This document shows, piece by piece, positions 1-6,545 of a stretch of 36,135 nt of DNA. The stretch comes from REEB426 sp964551975 (GTDB lineage Bacteria > Actinomycetota > Actinomycetes > S36-B12). The stretch spans positions 1 to 36,135 of the forward strand of contig CAZKFI010000018.1 of NCBI GenBank assembly GCA_964551975.1. Reading direction: 5' to 3'. Each line of letters starts with the position of its first letter. Positions within the stretch are counted from its first letter, which is position 1. Under the pieces are notes generated by a model. The model worked only from the letters and a program-made list of their open reading frames with translations, was not told the origin of the DNA and did not search any database. Made by a program: the position numbers and the translations under genes.

Positions 1-110
1 ACAAGAGCGACGACTGACAGCACAGACACCCAGCGCCGAGAAGACTCCCATTGACGCCGCACGCCAACGGAGGCGCGCCCCTCCTGGGTGGTGTCCTCGG
101 ACGGCTCCAT
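1..110 (-). CDS. N-terminus of an unidentified, probably membrane protein (cut by the window edge)
   Basis: An open frame runs from an ATG at 108-110 to the window edge, giving 36 codons. It begins MEPSEDTTQEGRAS, continues through a basic stretch (VRRQWESSRRW) and ends in the hydrophobic run VSVLSVVALV, which looks like the start of a first transmembrane segment after a charged cytoplasmic end. A perfect AGGAGG at 117-122 stands 6 nt before the ATG, and a promoter-like pair lies further upstream. The gene lies downstream of a GT87-like gene on the same strand, so it could be another envelope protein, but the part visible is too short to assign a family. The start is well supported; the function is unknown. 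Confidence 0.6.
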   Translation of the reverse strand, partial: MEPSEDTTQEGRASVGVRRQWESSRRWVSVLSVVAL

Positions 111-160
111 GGGTGGCCTCCTGGGTCTCTGGTGGATGCGGCTCAACACAAGCTCACAGC

Positions 161-189
161 ACATTAGGCCAATTTCGCCCCACGCGCAA
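161..189 (-). promoter_or_regulatory. Promoter candidate for the partial gene at the left edge
   Basis: On the minus strand a TTGCGC (184-189) is followed after 17 nt by TAATGT (161-166). The second hexamer fits the actinobacterial TANNNT -10 pattern. The predicted transcription start near 154 leaves a leader of about 45 nt containing the AGGAGG. This is a pattern match only. Confidence 0.35.
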
Positions 190-240
190 TTACCCCAAGG
201 GCGGATCCCAGGCGATGCCCGGTTCCTTGGTCGAATCGGC

Positions 241-1665
241 CTACTGGCTGGAGAGCGAGCCGGCCGGGGATGGCCTGTCTGACCGGTCTAGCCAGGTCGG
301 GAACGTGAACCGTGATCCCAGCACCGCGAGCCAGGCGCCAAGAATGACCGTGCTCACCGCGAGGGGTGTGATGAGCGAGGCAACGCCGGCGGGGTACCCA
401 CTCTCGTAGGAGCGTGGGATCAAGACGGGCAGGAAGGCACTCAGTGCGCCTACTCCAGCACAGAGTGCATACAGCTGTCGGCGTGCACCCAGCCCCGACA
501 TCTCTCCACTGACGGCGCCCTCGGGTCTATTGAGAGATGTCGCGACCAGTACAGCGACAGCGGCCAGGGCCCAGTTCATCGTGTAGGGAAACACCACGGG
601 CGTGATCAGAACCGTGAGCATCAGCGCGATCACAACGCGCGTCTGAGGCAGCAATGTGGACCGGGCCCACAGCAGTGGGGCGGCCGCCGCAAAGAACAGG
701 ATCACGATGATCGTGTCGAAACGCAGTACCTGCGAAGCGACGCCATCCAAGCCCGCGAGCAGCAACCAGTGAGCGATACCCGCGACTGGTGACACGTTGT
801 AAATCAGGAAGTCATTGCCAGCCAGACCCAGGATCGGCGAGAGATAGTGCAGGTACTCGCGAGCTGTTTGAATGGGGCTGCCCTCAAAAGCGAACAGCAG
901 CATTCCGTTCAAAACTGCCCCACCTACAAGAGCGCCGATGAGTGGCTTCCAGCGCCGCTCGGCAACCAGGAGCAGCAAAATGATGACGGGGTAGACCTTG
1001 AGCGACGCTGCAAAAACCAATGGGACCATCGCCCAGCCCCAACGATTGCGCAGCGCAAGCATCGCAAAGGCGAAGAGCAGGATCGGAATGAGGCCCTGGT
1101 AGTTACCTCGGTCAACTGCCGCGATAGAAGGTCCGGTGAGCAGCACGATGCCAGTGGCGAGCACCTTCATTGACCACGGCTTGCCGCGGGTTGCCACGAG
1201 CATCATGAGGGCGATGGATCCCATCATCACCACAGCGAGCACCTTGCTGGCGGCGCCGTAGGACATGAACGTGAATGCCCGGCCCAGGAGCATTGCAAGT
1301 GGGGTGTGGTTGGGCCAGAAGGGGTATTCGTTATCGAACCATGGGTTTGCCAGGCCGCCCCAGTAGTAGCTGATGGCAAAGTCGTGGAAGAGATGAATGC
1401 CTGTCAGCAACGACTCTGCGGGTACCGAGAGCAGTTTCGAGAAGGCTTCGGCGCTGGGGCGCTCATCGGAGACATAGGCGATGGGCGACAGGAAACTGCC
1501 CTGAAAATAGAAGGCCAGTAGCCCACCGTAGAGAACCACCGGCAAACTCACGCCGACGATCCAGGCGAGGATTCGCTGCGGGATGGTGAAGGGCAACTGG
1601 GGAGGTGACCAGTTCGTCGCCCCTAATCGAACGCCCGCCACGCGGTTACTGTAGTTGCGGCTCAC
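241..1665 (-). CDS. GT87-like (DUF2029) multi-pass membrane glycosyltransferase
   Basis: The 474-residue product is very hydrophobic, with about ten predicted membrane segments. It has the features of the GT87/DUF2029 group of polyprenyl-phosphate-sugar-dependent mannosyl/arabinosyltransferases: a long extracytoplasmic loop after the first helix, a DRGNYQGLIPILLF segment, and an LKVYPVIILLLL helix followed by a basic ERRWKPL turn. Such enzymes add sugars to lipoglycan or cell-wall glycan on the outer face of the membrane; acceptor and donor cannot be read here. The start is taken as the GTG at 1663-1665, which has no clear Shine-Dalgarno sequence and lies only 6 nt past a strong hairpin, so the transcript may be leaderless or the true start slightly internal (GTG at codon 9). 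It follows groEL on the same strand but is probably a separate unit. The family call is from residue patterns only. Confidence 0.65.
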   Translation of the reverse strand: MSRNYSNRVAGVRLGATNWSPPQLPFTIPQRILAWIVGVSLPVVLYGGLLAFYFQGSFLSPIAYVSDERPSAEAFSKLLSVPAESLLTGIHLFHDFAISYYWGGLANPWFDNEYPFWPNHTPLAMLLGRAFTFMSYGAASKVLAVVMMGSIALMMLVATRGKPWSMKVLATGIVLLTGPSIAAVDRGNYQGLIPILLFAFAMLALRNRWGWAMVPLVFAASLKVYPVIILLLLVAERRWKPLIGALVGGAVLNGMLLFAFEGSPIQTAREYLHYLSPILGLAGNDFLIYNVSPVAGIAHWLLLAGLDGVASQVLRFDTIIVILFFAAAAPLLWARSTLLPQTRVVIALMLTVLITPVVFPYTMNWALAAVAVLVATSLNRPEGAVSGEMSGLGARRQLYALCAGVGALSAFLPVLIPRSYESGYPAGVASLITPLAVSTVILGAWLAVLGSRFTFPTWLDRSDRPSPAGSLSSQ

Positions 1666-1671
1666 AATGAG

Positions 1672-1706
1672 CGAGGCGGGGCGAGTCCATGACCCGCCCC
1701 GCCTCG
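1672..1706 (-). terminator. Hairpin terminator after groEL
   Basis: A perfect 12-bp inverted repeat (CGAGGCGGGGCG at 1672-1683 and its complement at 1695-1706) with an 11-nt loop begins 6 nt beyond the groEL stop. There is no U-tract, as is common in GC-rich actinobacteria. It sits right in front of the GT87-like gene, so it probably ends the groESL transcript, but it could also fold in that gene's leader. Confidence 0.6.
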
Positions 1707-1712
1707 GGGAAC

Positions 1713-3335
1713 TTAGTGCGAGTGGCCGTGCCCGTGCCCGTGGCCGTGCGCCTCAGGCTGCTCTTCCTTCTTCTCCACCACCAAAACCTCGGTGGTGAGC
1801 AGCATGCCGGCGATGGATGCGGCATTCTGCAGGGCTGAGCGGGTGACCTTCACCGGGTCGATGACACCGGCGGCAACGAGGTCGACGTACTCACCGGTCG
1901 CCGCGTTCAGGCCGTGACCGGCCGGAAGTTCGGACACCTTGGAGACCACGACGTATCCCTGGTCACCGGCATTTTCAGCGATCCAGCGCAGCGGCTCGAC
2001 GGAAGCGCGGCGAACGATGCCAACGCCCGTTGCCTGGTCTCCGGTGAGCCCCAGGTCACCCTGCAGCGCCTTGGCGGCCTGGACGAGCGCCGCCCCACCA
2101 CCGGCGACGATGCCTTCCTCGATCGCAGCGCGGGTTGCCGACACCGCGTCTTCGATGCGGTGCTTCTTCTCTTTCAATTCCACTTCGGTGTGCGCACCGA
2201 CCTTGATGACGACGACACCGCCGCTGAGCTTGGCAAGCCGCTCCTGCAGCTTCTCGCGGTCCCAGTCCGAGTCCGTGCTCTCCACCTCGCGCTTGATCTG
2301 CGAGATGCGATCCTGCACGGCCGCCGTATCCCCGCCCCCGTCGACGATGGTCGTGTTGTCCTTGGTGACGACCACGCGGCGTGCACTGCCTAGGACCTCC
2401 AGGCCCACCTGGTCCAGCTTCAGGCCGACCTCTGGGGAGACAACCTGGGCACCCGTAAGGATGGCGATGTCCTGCTGGATGGCCTTGCGGCGATCGCCGA
2501 AGGCCGGGGCCTTGACGGCGCAGGAGGCGAAGGTGCCGCGGATGCGGTTCACCACCAGGGTGGACAGAGCCTCACCCTCGACGTCCTCGGCGATGATCAG
2601 CAGTGGCTTGCCGGCTTGGACGACCTTCTCCAGCAGCGGCAGAAGTTCCTGGACGCTGCTGATCTTGCCCTGCACCAACAGGATGCGGGCATCCTCGAGA
2701 ACCGCTTCCATGCGCTCGGCGTCGGTCACGAAGTACGGAGAGATGTAGCCCTTGTCGAACTGCATGCCCTCGGTGAACTCCAACTCCATCTGCGTGGTGC
2801 TGGACTCCTCGACGGAGATGACCCCGTCCTTACCCACCTTGTCGAAGGCATCGGCGATGAGTTCGCCGATCTCGCGGTCCTGCGATGAGATTGTGGCGAC
2901 GTTGGCGATCTCGTCTTTGCCGGCGACCTCACGGGCCGAAGCCAGCAGCGAATCGGACATCGCACTGACGGCCTTGTCGATACCGCGCTTGATATCCATT
3001 GGTGAAGCGCCCGCAGCAACCTGCTTCAGACCCTCACGCACCATGGCCTGGGCCAGCACGGTTGCCGTCGTGGTGCCGTCACCGGCAACGTCGTTGGTCT
3101 TGGTGGCGACCTCCTTGGCCAACTGGGCGCCAAGGTTCTCGTAGGCGTCCTCCAGTTCGACCTCGCGGGCGATGGTCACGCCATCGTTGGTGATGGTGGG
3201 GGCGCCCCACTTCTTGTCGATCACGACGTTGCGGCCCTTGGGGCCCAGGGTTACGCGAACTGCGTCGGCAAGGGCATTGACCCCTCGCTCCAACTTGCGT
3301 CGCGCATCCTCGTCAAATTCCAGGATCTTGGACAT
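1713..3335 (-). CDS. groEL: 60-kDa chaperonin GroEL, His-tailed (GroEL1-type)
   Basis: The 540-residue chaperonin forms the folding chamber that works with GroES and ATP in the cytoplasm. Landmarks include the N-terminal LGPKGRNVVID, the nucleotide-binding DGTTT at residues 86-90, Asp51 within TNDGVT, and VAGGGAALV in the C-terminal equatorial part. The C-terminus is not the GGM-rich tail of typical GroELs but ends in HGHGHGHGHSH after an EKKEEQPEA linker. Such a histidine tail marks the GroEL1 paralogue that in several actinobacteria sits beside groES while a GGM-tailed GroEL2 is encoded elsewhere; a second copy cannot be seen in this window. The ATG start has a GAAGGA-type ribosome site. 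It follows groES after 151 nt that hold two hairpins, and should share the CIRCE-controlled promoter. Confidence 0.97.
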   Translation of the reverse strand: MSKILEFDEDARRKLERGVNALADAVRVTLGPKGRNVVIDKKWGAPTITNDGVTIAREVELEDAYENLGAQLAKEVATKTNDVAGDGTTTATVLAQAMVREGLKQVAAGASPMDIKRGIDKAVSAMSDSLLASAREVAGKDEIANVATISSQDREIGELIADAFDKVGKDGVISVEESSTTQMELEFTEGMQFDKGYISPYFVTDAERMEAVLEDARILLVQGKISSVQELLPLLEKVVQAGKPLLIIAEDVEGEALSTLVVNRIRGTFASCAVKAPAFGDRRKAIQQDIAILTGAQVVSPEVGLKLDQVGLEVLGSARRVVVTKDNTTIVDGGGDTAAVQDRISQIKREVESTDSDWDREKLQERLAKLSGGVVVIKVGAHTEVELKEKKHRIEDAVSATRAAIEEGIVAGGGAALVQAAKALQGDLGLTGDQATGVGIVRRASVEPLRWIAENAGDQGYVVVSKVSELPAGHGLNAATGEYVDLVAAGVIDPVKVTRSALQNAASIAGMLLTTEVLVVEKKEEQPEAHGHGHGHGHSH

Positions 3336-3358
3336 ATTCCTTCACTCTCGTGCTTGCG

Positions 3359-3380
3359 TTGATCAACCAGCGGTGATCAA
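3359..3380 (-). promoter_or_regulatory. Small hairpin just upstream of groEL
   Basis: TTGATCA (3359-3365) and TGATCAA (3374-3380) form a perfect 7-bp stem with an 8-nt loop, ending 23 nt before the groEL start. With the larger hairpin upstream it could affect mRNA processing or translation of groEL. It is A+T-rich compared with its surroundings. No function is established. Confidence 0.35.
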
Positions 3381-3415
3381 ACAGGTCTGTGTCTGGGTGG
3401 ATGGGTTGAGACGGC

Positions 3416-3442
3416 AGCGCCCCGGACTGAAACCGGGGCGCT
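3416..3442 (-). promoter_or_regulatory. Strong hairpin between groES and groEL
   Basis: AGCGCCCCGG (3416-3425) and its exact complement (3433-3442) form a 10-bp GC-rich stem with a 7-nt loop, 44 nt past the groES stop. No U-tract follows in the direction of transcription. Likely roles are a partial terminator, which would give more groES than groEL message, or an RNA processing/stability element. This is inferred from position. Confidence 0.5.
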
Positions 3443-3486
3443 ATCCGTTGCTCAACGTCCTACTGCTTCGTCGCAGCGACGACGCA

Positions 3487-3786
3487 CTACTTCTCGACAA
3501 CCGCCAGTACGTCGCGGGCCGACAGGATCAAGTACTCCTCGTTGTTGTACTTGACCTCGGTGCCGCCGTACTTGCTGTAGATGACGACGTCGCCGACCTT
3601 GATGTCGAGCGGGATGCGCTTGTCGCCGTCCTCGTCGAAGCGGCCCGGGCCAACTGCCAGGACCTTGCCCTCCTGGGGCTTCTCCTTGGCGGTGTCCGGG
3701 ATCACGAGCCCTGAGGCCGTGGTCTGCTCGGCATCGAGGGTCTGGACCAGGATGCGGTCCTCGAGTGGCTTGATGGAGACCGACAC
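3487..3786 (-). CDS. groES: 10-kDa co-chaperonin GroES
   Basis: The 99-residue protein caps the GroEL ring as a heptamer. It starts with IKPLEDRILVQ, has the mobile loop region around residues 20-35 (EQTTASGLVIPD), the conserved GKVLAVGPGR turn and the C-terminal DVVIYSKYGGTEVK strand; length and ends match the family. The start is a GTG (3784-3786) preceded 6 nt upstream by GGAGGA (3793-3798). It is the first gene of a groES-groEL unit whose promoter overlaps two CIRCE operators, so expression should be repressed by HrcA and induced by heat. It is divergent from a THUMP-like methyltransferase gene, with about 166 nt between the two starts. Confidence 0.97.
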   Translation of the reverse strand: MSVSIKPLEDRILVQTLDAEQTTASGLVIPDTAKEKPQEGKVLAVGPGRFDEDGDKRIPLDIKVGDVVIYSKYGGTEVKYNNEEYLILSARDVLAVVEK

Positions 3787-3837
3787 GTGCGTTCCTCCGA
3801 ATGATTCGGCAGCCCCCGTATGGGGCAGATCGGATAA

Positions 3838-3864
3838 TTGGCAGTCCCGGGGTGGGAGTGCTAG
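3838..3864 (-). promoter_or_regulatory. CIRCE operator (promoter-distal copy)
   Basis: TTGGCAGTC, a 9-nt spacer and GAGTGCTAG match the CIRCE consensus TTAGCACTC-N9-GAGTGCTAA at 15 of 18 arm positions with exact spacing. It covers the predicted groES transcription start and early leader, a usual place for HrcA repression. Confidence 0.75.
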
Positions 3865-3868
3865 ATGA

Positions 3869-3897
3869 ACAGTACGCAGCAGTTAGCACTCCGTCAA
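3869..3897 (-). promoter_or_regulatory. groESL promoter
   Basis: On the minus strand TTGACG (3892-3897) and TACTGT (3869-3874) are separated by exactly 17 nt, a good vegetative sigma-factor pattern (TTGACN / TANNNT). The -35 box lies inside the spacer of the upstream CIRCE, and the predicted start near 3862 lies in the downstream CIRCE. The leader before groES is about 76 nt. Confidence 0.75.
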
Positions 3898-3909
3898 GTT
3901 GAGTGCCAG
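3883..3909 (-). promoter_or_regulatory. CIRCE operator (upstream copy)
   Basis: TTAGCACTC (3883-3891), a 9-nt spacer and GAGTGCCAG (3901-3909) match CIRCE: the first arm is perfect and the second has two mismatches at its end. It overlaps the -35 box of the groES promoter. Together with the copy at 3838 it gives two HrcA sites flanking the promoter, as known for some actinobacterial groES genes. Confidence 0.85.
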
Positions 3910-3952
3910 CCTCGGCTGGGTCGGCGCACCGCGGACGGGCCAGGATGGGTTG

Positions 3953-5170
3953 GTGGACCGGGCACTGATCGACTGGCTAGCCAGCCCTGCCGGCCGGGAG
4001 GCCATCCTTCAAGCGGGTACGACCCTGGATCTGTTGGGGCGTGATCCCCAGGCCCACCTGCTGGCGGCCGAGCAGCTCCGTAGCCCCCAAGGTGGCCTTG
4101 ATCCCACTCAAGCCGCTGCGGCACTGACCCAGGCCGACCTAGCCCGCAGGGCCGAACTAACGCCCGGCACCTGGCTCCTTACTCGCGATGGCCTCGAACA
4201 AGCCACCCACCCGCAGGTCGCAGCGCGGCACGCGCTGCACCTGAGGCATGTTGCTCCCGCTGTGGTCGACCTGGGTGCCGGGCTGGGCTTCGACGCGGCC
4301 GCGATGGTTGCTGCTGGATTGACGGTGACCGCGGTCGAGTGGGACCCCGAGCGCGCTGCACTCCTGCAGGCGAATGTGCCGCGGGCCCAGGTAATCGTCG
4401 GCGATGCCACCAACCCGCAGACCCTGCAGCAGGCTTGGGGTTCTGGCGGTGCGGTGATCTTCTGCGACCCGGGCCGACGTGGCGGCGCACGTCAGATCGA
4501 TGGTCGTCGCGCCCACCCCGAGCGCGACCCCGAACGCTGGTCTCCTCCCTGGTCGTTTGTTCTTGCCCTAGCAACACACCACCCCGTCTGTGCCAAAGTC
4601 GCAGCCGGCATCCCACGGAATCAAATCCCGTCTGGCTGGCAGGGCGAGTGGGTCAGTCGCGAGGGCCACCTCGTGGAGGCATTTCTGACGAACCAGCCCG
4701 CACTTGGTGCCGACCGTCAGGCAGCCGTCCTTCGGAGCAACCACTGGCAGGTCATCACCCGGAGCAGCACCGCGGCAATAACTCCATCGGCGCAGGTGCT
4801 GCCCTATGTGCACGAGGTCGACGAGGCGGTTTTCGCGGCGGATACTGCGGCGACATTGGCCGAGCAGTTGGGTGCGGGCGCACTCAGTACGGATGCCCGC
4901 TGGCTGACGACCGCATCCATGGTCCCGACGAAGTTCGCTCATTTTCTGCGCAGCTACCTCGTCCTAGACGAACTTCCGGCCAGAACCACCGACCTGCGCT
5001 CAGCGCTGCGCGAGCGCGGCATCACGCGAGCAACGATCAAACAGCGCGGTAGAGACATGAGCAAACTGCGACACGAACTTGCCCTCCCCGAGGGCTCCGA
5101 GTCGATGCTCGCTTTCATCGGTGAGGTCAGGTCCGATCAGGAGCGTGTCTTGCTCCTGAAGCTCTGCTGA
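3953..5170 (+). CDS. Class I SAM-dependent methyltransferase with THUMP-like C-terminal domain
   Basis: From the chosen start the protein has 405 residues. A Rossmann methyltransferase core begins near residue 103: VDLGAGLGF (motif I, about 105-113), TAVEWDP (acidic end of strand 2), VIVGDAT and VIFCDPGRR (about 168-176, the catalytic-loop position). The C-terminal third, with GITRATIKQRG near its centre, matches the THUMP-like domain found with such cores in actinobacteria. The substrate is unknown; an RNA is likely from the related THUMP families. The frame opens earlier at a TTG (3899), but that lies inside the CIRCE element. A GTG at 3953 preceded by AGGA (3942-3945) at 7-nt spacing is a better start. 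It is one of only two plus-strand genes here and is divergent from groES. Confidence 0.75.
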   Translation: MDRALIDWLASPAGREAILQAGTTLDLLGRDPQAHLLAAEQLRSPQGGLDPTQAAAALTQADLARRAELTPGTWLLTRDGLEQATHPQVAARHALHLRHVAPAVVDLGAGLGFDAAAMVAAGLTVTAVEWDPERAALLQANVPRAQVIVGDATNPQTLQQAWGSGGAVIFCDPGRRGGARQIDGRRAHPERDPERWSPPWSFVLALATHHPVCAKVAAGIPRNQIPSGWQGEWVSREGHLVEAFLTNQPALGADRQAAVLRSNHWQVITRSSTAAITPSAQVLPYVHEVDEAVFAADTAATLAEQLGAGALSTDARWLTTASMVPTKFAHFLRSYLVLDELPARTTDLRSALRERGITRATIKQRGRDMSKLRHELALPEGSESMLAFIGEVRSDQERVLLLKLC

Positions 5171-5220
5171 CCACCTCTCGGAGGACAATCGCGGTTCTCA
5201 CAAGGACTTTTCTGCAGATG

Positions 5221-5235
5221 CGCAACACTGTTGCG
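5221..5235. promoter_or_regulatory. Dyad CGCAAC-ACT-GTTGCG upstream of the TetR gene
   Basis: A perfect 6-bp inverted repeat with a 3-nt centre lies 56 nt before the TetR start. Its size and position suit a TetR-family operator, so it is an autoregulation candidate; it could instead form a small hairpin at the end of the upstream gene's transcript. Confidence 0.3.
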
Positions 5236-5252
5236 GGCCAACCGATGGAAAG

Positions 5253-5264
5253 CCACTTCAGTGG
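5253..5264. promoter_or_regulatory. Dyad CCACT-TC-AGTGG upstream of the TetR gene
   Basis: A second perfect inverted repeat (5-bp arms, 2-nt centre) lies 26 nt before the TetR start, where the -35 element would sit if the gene is transcribed from a nearby leaderless promoter (weak -10-like CAAGAT at 5279-5284). It is a second operator candidate, unlike the first in sequence. Confidence 0.25.
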
Positions 5265-5290
5265 AATCGGACTAATGACAAGATGCGCGC

Positions 5291-6529
5291 GTGGTTCAAG
5301 CGCGAGTTCGTCGCAATGATGCGCGTATCTTGCAAGCAGCCGTCGACGTCCTGGCGTCACAGGGTTGGGCGGGCCTATCCCTCGCTGCAGTCGGCAAAAC
5401 CGCAGGGCTCTCCATTCGACCCGTTCGGGATCGCTTTGCCACACGGGGTGCCCTAGCAGTCGGCGTCTGGCAGGAACGCGCCTGGCCCGCGCTGCTCGAC
5501 GCATTCACCCCGGCGCTTCGGGGTGCAGGCCTCGCAGACGCCTCTGACACTTGCGTAGCTGACGCCACAGTGCACAGGGAGTCGGATCACACGCAGGCGG
5601 ATGAGCAGACCTTCTTCGCAGCGATGGATGCATTCGCCCGACCGAACGCAGAACTCAAAGCAGCCGCCGAACTTGCGATCATCGCCGAGTTCCAACCTGA
5701 GCTGCGATCGGCTGTGCAGCAGACGGCCACCCCGCTGCTGCACTTCTGGGTGGATCCCAACGTTGCCGGTGGTCCTACCCGTGCTGCCAAGCGCGCCTAC
5801 CTGCTGGCACTAGCTCTGGGTCTGCTCGCTGCTTCGCATCGACCCAGCGCTACAACGATTGACCTGCACCCGTTCTGGCGGCGCCTGCTGACGGTGATTG
5901 GCCTGGACCGAGACCCTGTTGCGCTGCCCACCGAGCCCCGACCGCCACACCTACATTTCATTCCGTTCGCCACCGGTGATGCCATCACCGATGATCTGCT
6001 ACGAACCACCATCGACCACCTGGGAGAATTCGGTTACGAGGGAGCGGCACTCGGTGCCCTCGCGGACGCCGCGGGCTACTCCGAAGGTGCGATTTTCTCT
6101 CGATACCCATCCAAAGAGGCGCTCTTCGTTGACGCCATTAACCGCCACCAGGACATCGCTTTTGCTGGCTTTCGGGAATATTTGGCGCAGCTCGAACAGA
6201 CCTATGGCGCCGGGATTGCCGAGGCTGTGGCTATCCGCGATGCCATGCGCCCGGAGGAAAGGCGACTGGGCGTCATCGACATGGAGCGAGGACGCATGGC
6301 TTGGCATAGCCCTGCACTTGTTCAAGCCGAGGAGGAGCGTCTTCAGGCCCTTGCCACGCAGGTGCTTGTCGAAGACCCGGAGCACCCAGACTTCAGTGAT
6401 GCCGCTCACCTGCACGCTGCCCGAGCAGCCGGACTTGGAATCTCATTCCTGCCGCTGCTGGTGGGTAATGCCTGGGACCTGCCCTATGACGTGATCACCA
6501 TTCCGCTCGCTGAGCGTGCACGCCCTTAG
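5291..6529 (+). CDS. Tandem TetR-family regulator with two helix-turn-helix domains
   Basis: The 412-residue product is about twice the usual TetR length and contains two TetR units in a row. The first N-terminal domain covers about residues 8-65 (ARILQAAVDVLASQGW, then AAVGKTAGLSIRPVRDRFAT as the HTH). The second covers about 230-285 (DDLLRTTIDHLGEFGYEGA, then ALADAAGYSEGAIFSRYPSK as a well-conserved HTH). Each is followed by a helical ligand/dimer-type region. The first HTH deviates more from the family (RDRF in place of the usual YxxF), so the second may be the main DNA-binding one. The only in-frame start is GTG at 5291, just after a TGA at 5276-5278; no Shine-Dalgarno sequence is seen, so translation may be leaderless. 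It converges on the methyltransferase gene with 16 nt between stops. Ligand and targets are unknown. Confidence 0.8.
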   Translation: MVQARVRRNDARILQAAVDVLASQGWAGLSLAAVGKTAGLSIRPVRDRFATRGALAVGVWQERAWPALLDAFTPALRGAGLADASDTCVADATVHRESDHTQADEQTFFAAMDAFARPNAELKAAAELAIIAEFQPELRSAVQQTATPLLHFWVDPNVAGGPTRAAKRAYLLALALGLLAASHRPSATTIDLHPFWRRLLTVIGLDRDPVALPTEPRPPHLHFIPFATGDAITDDLLRTTIDHLGEFGYEGAALGALADAAGYSEGAIFSRYPSKEALFVDAINRHQDIAFAGFREYLAQLEQTYGAGIAEAVAIRDAMRPEERRLGVIDMERGRMAWHSPALVQAEEERLQALATQVLVEDPEHPDFSDAAHLHAARAAGLGISFLPLLVGNAWDLPYDVITIPLAERARP

Positions 6530-6545
6530 CCCAGCACCCAAACTC

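Noticed and set aside
1939..2748. Long plus-strand open frames opposite groEL (269 and 159 codons)
   Set aside because: They are Ser/Thr/Arg/Pro-rich antisense products of a GC-rich, fully recognisable groEL gene and resemble no family.
6530..6545. Bidirectional terminator between the convergent TetR and mmuM-like genes
   Set aside because: Only 16 nt lie between the stops and no inverted repeat is visible.
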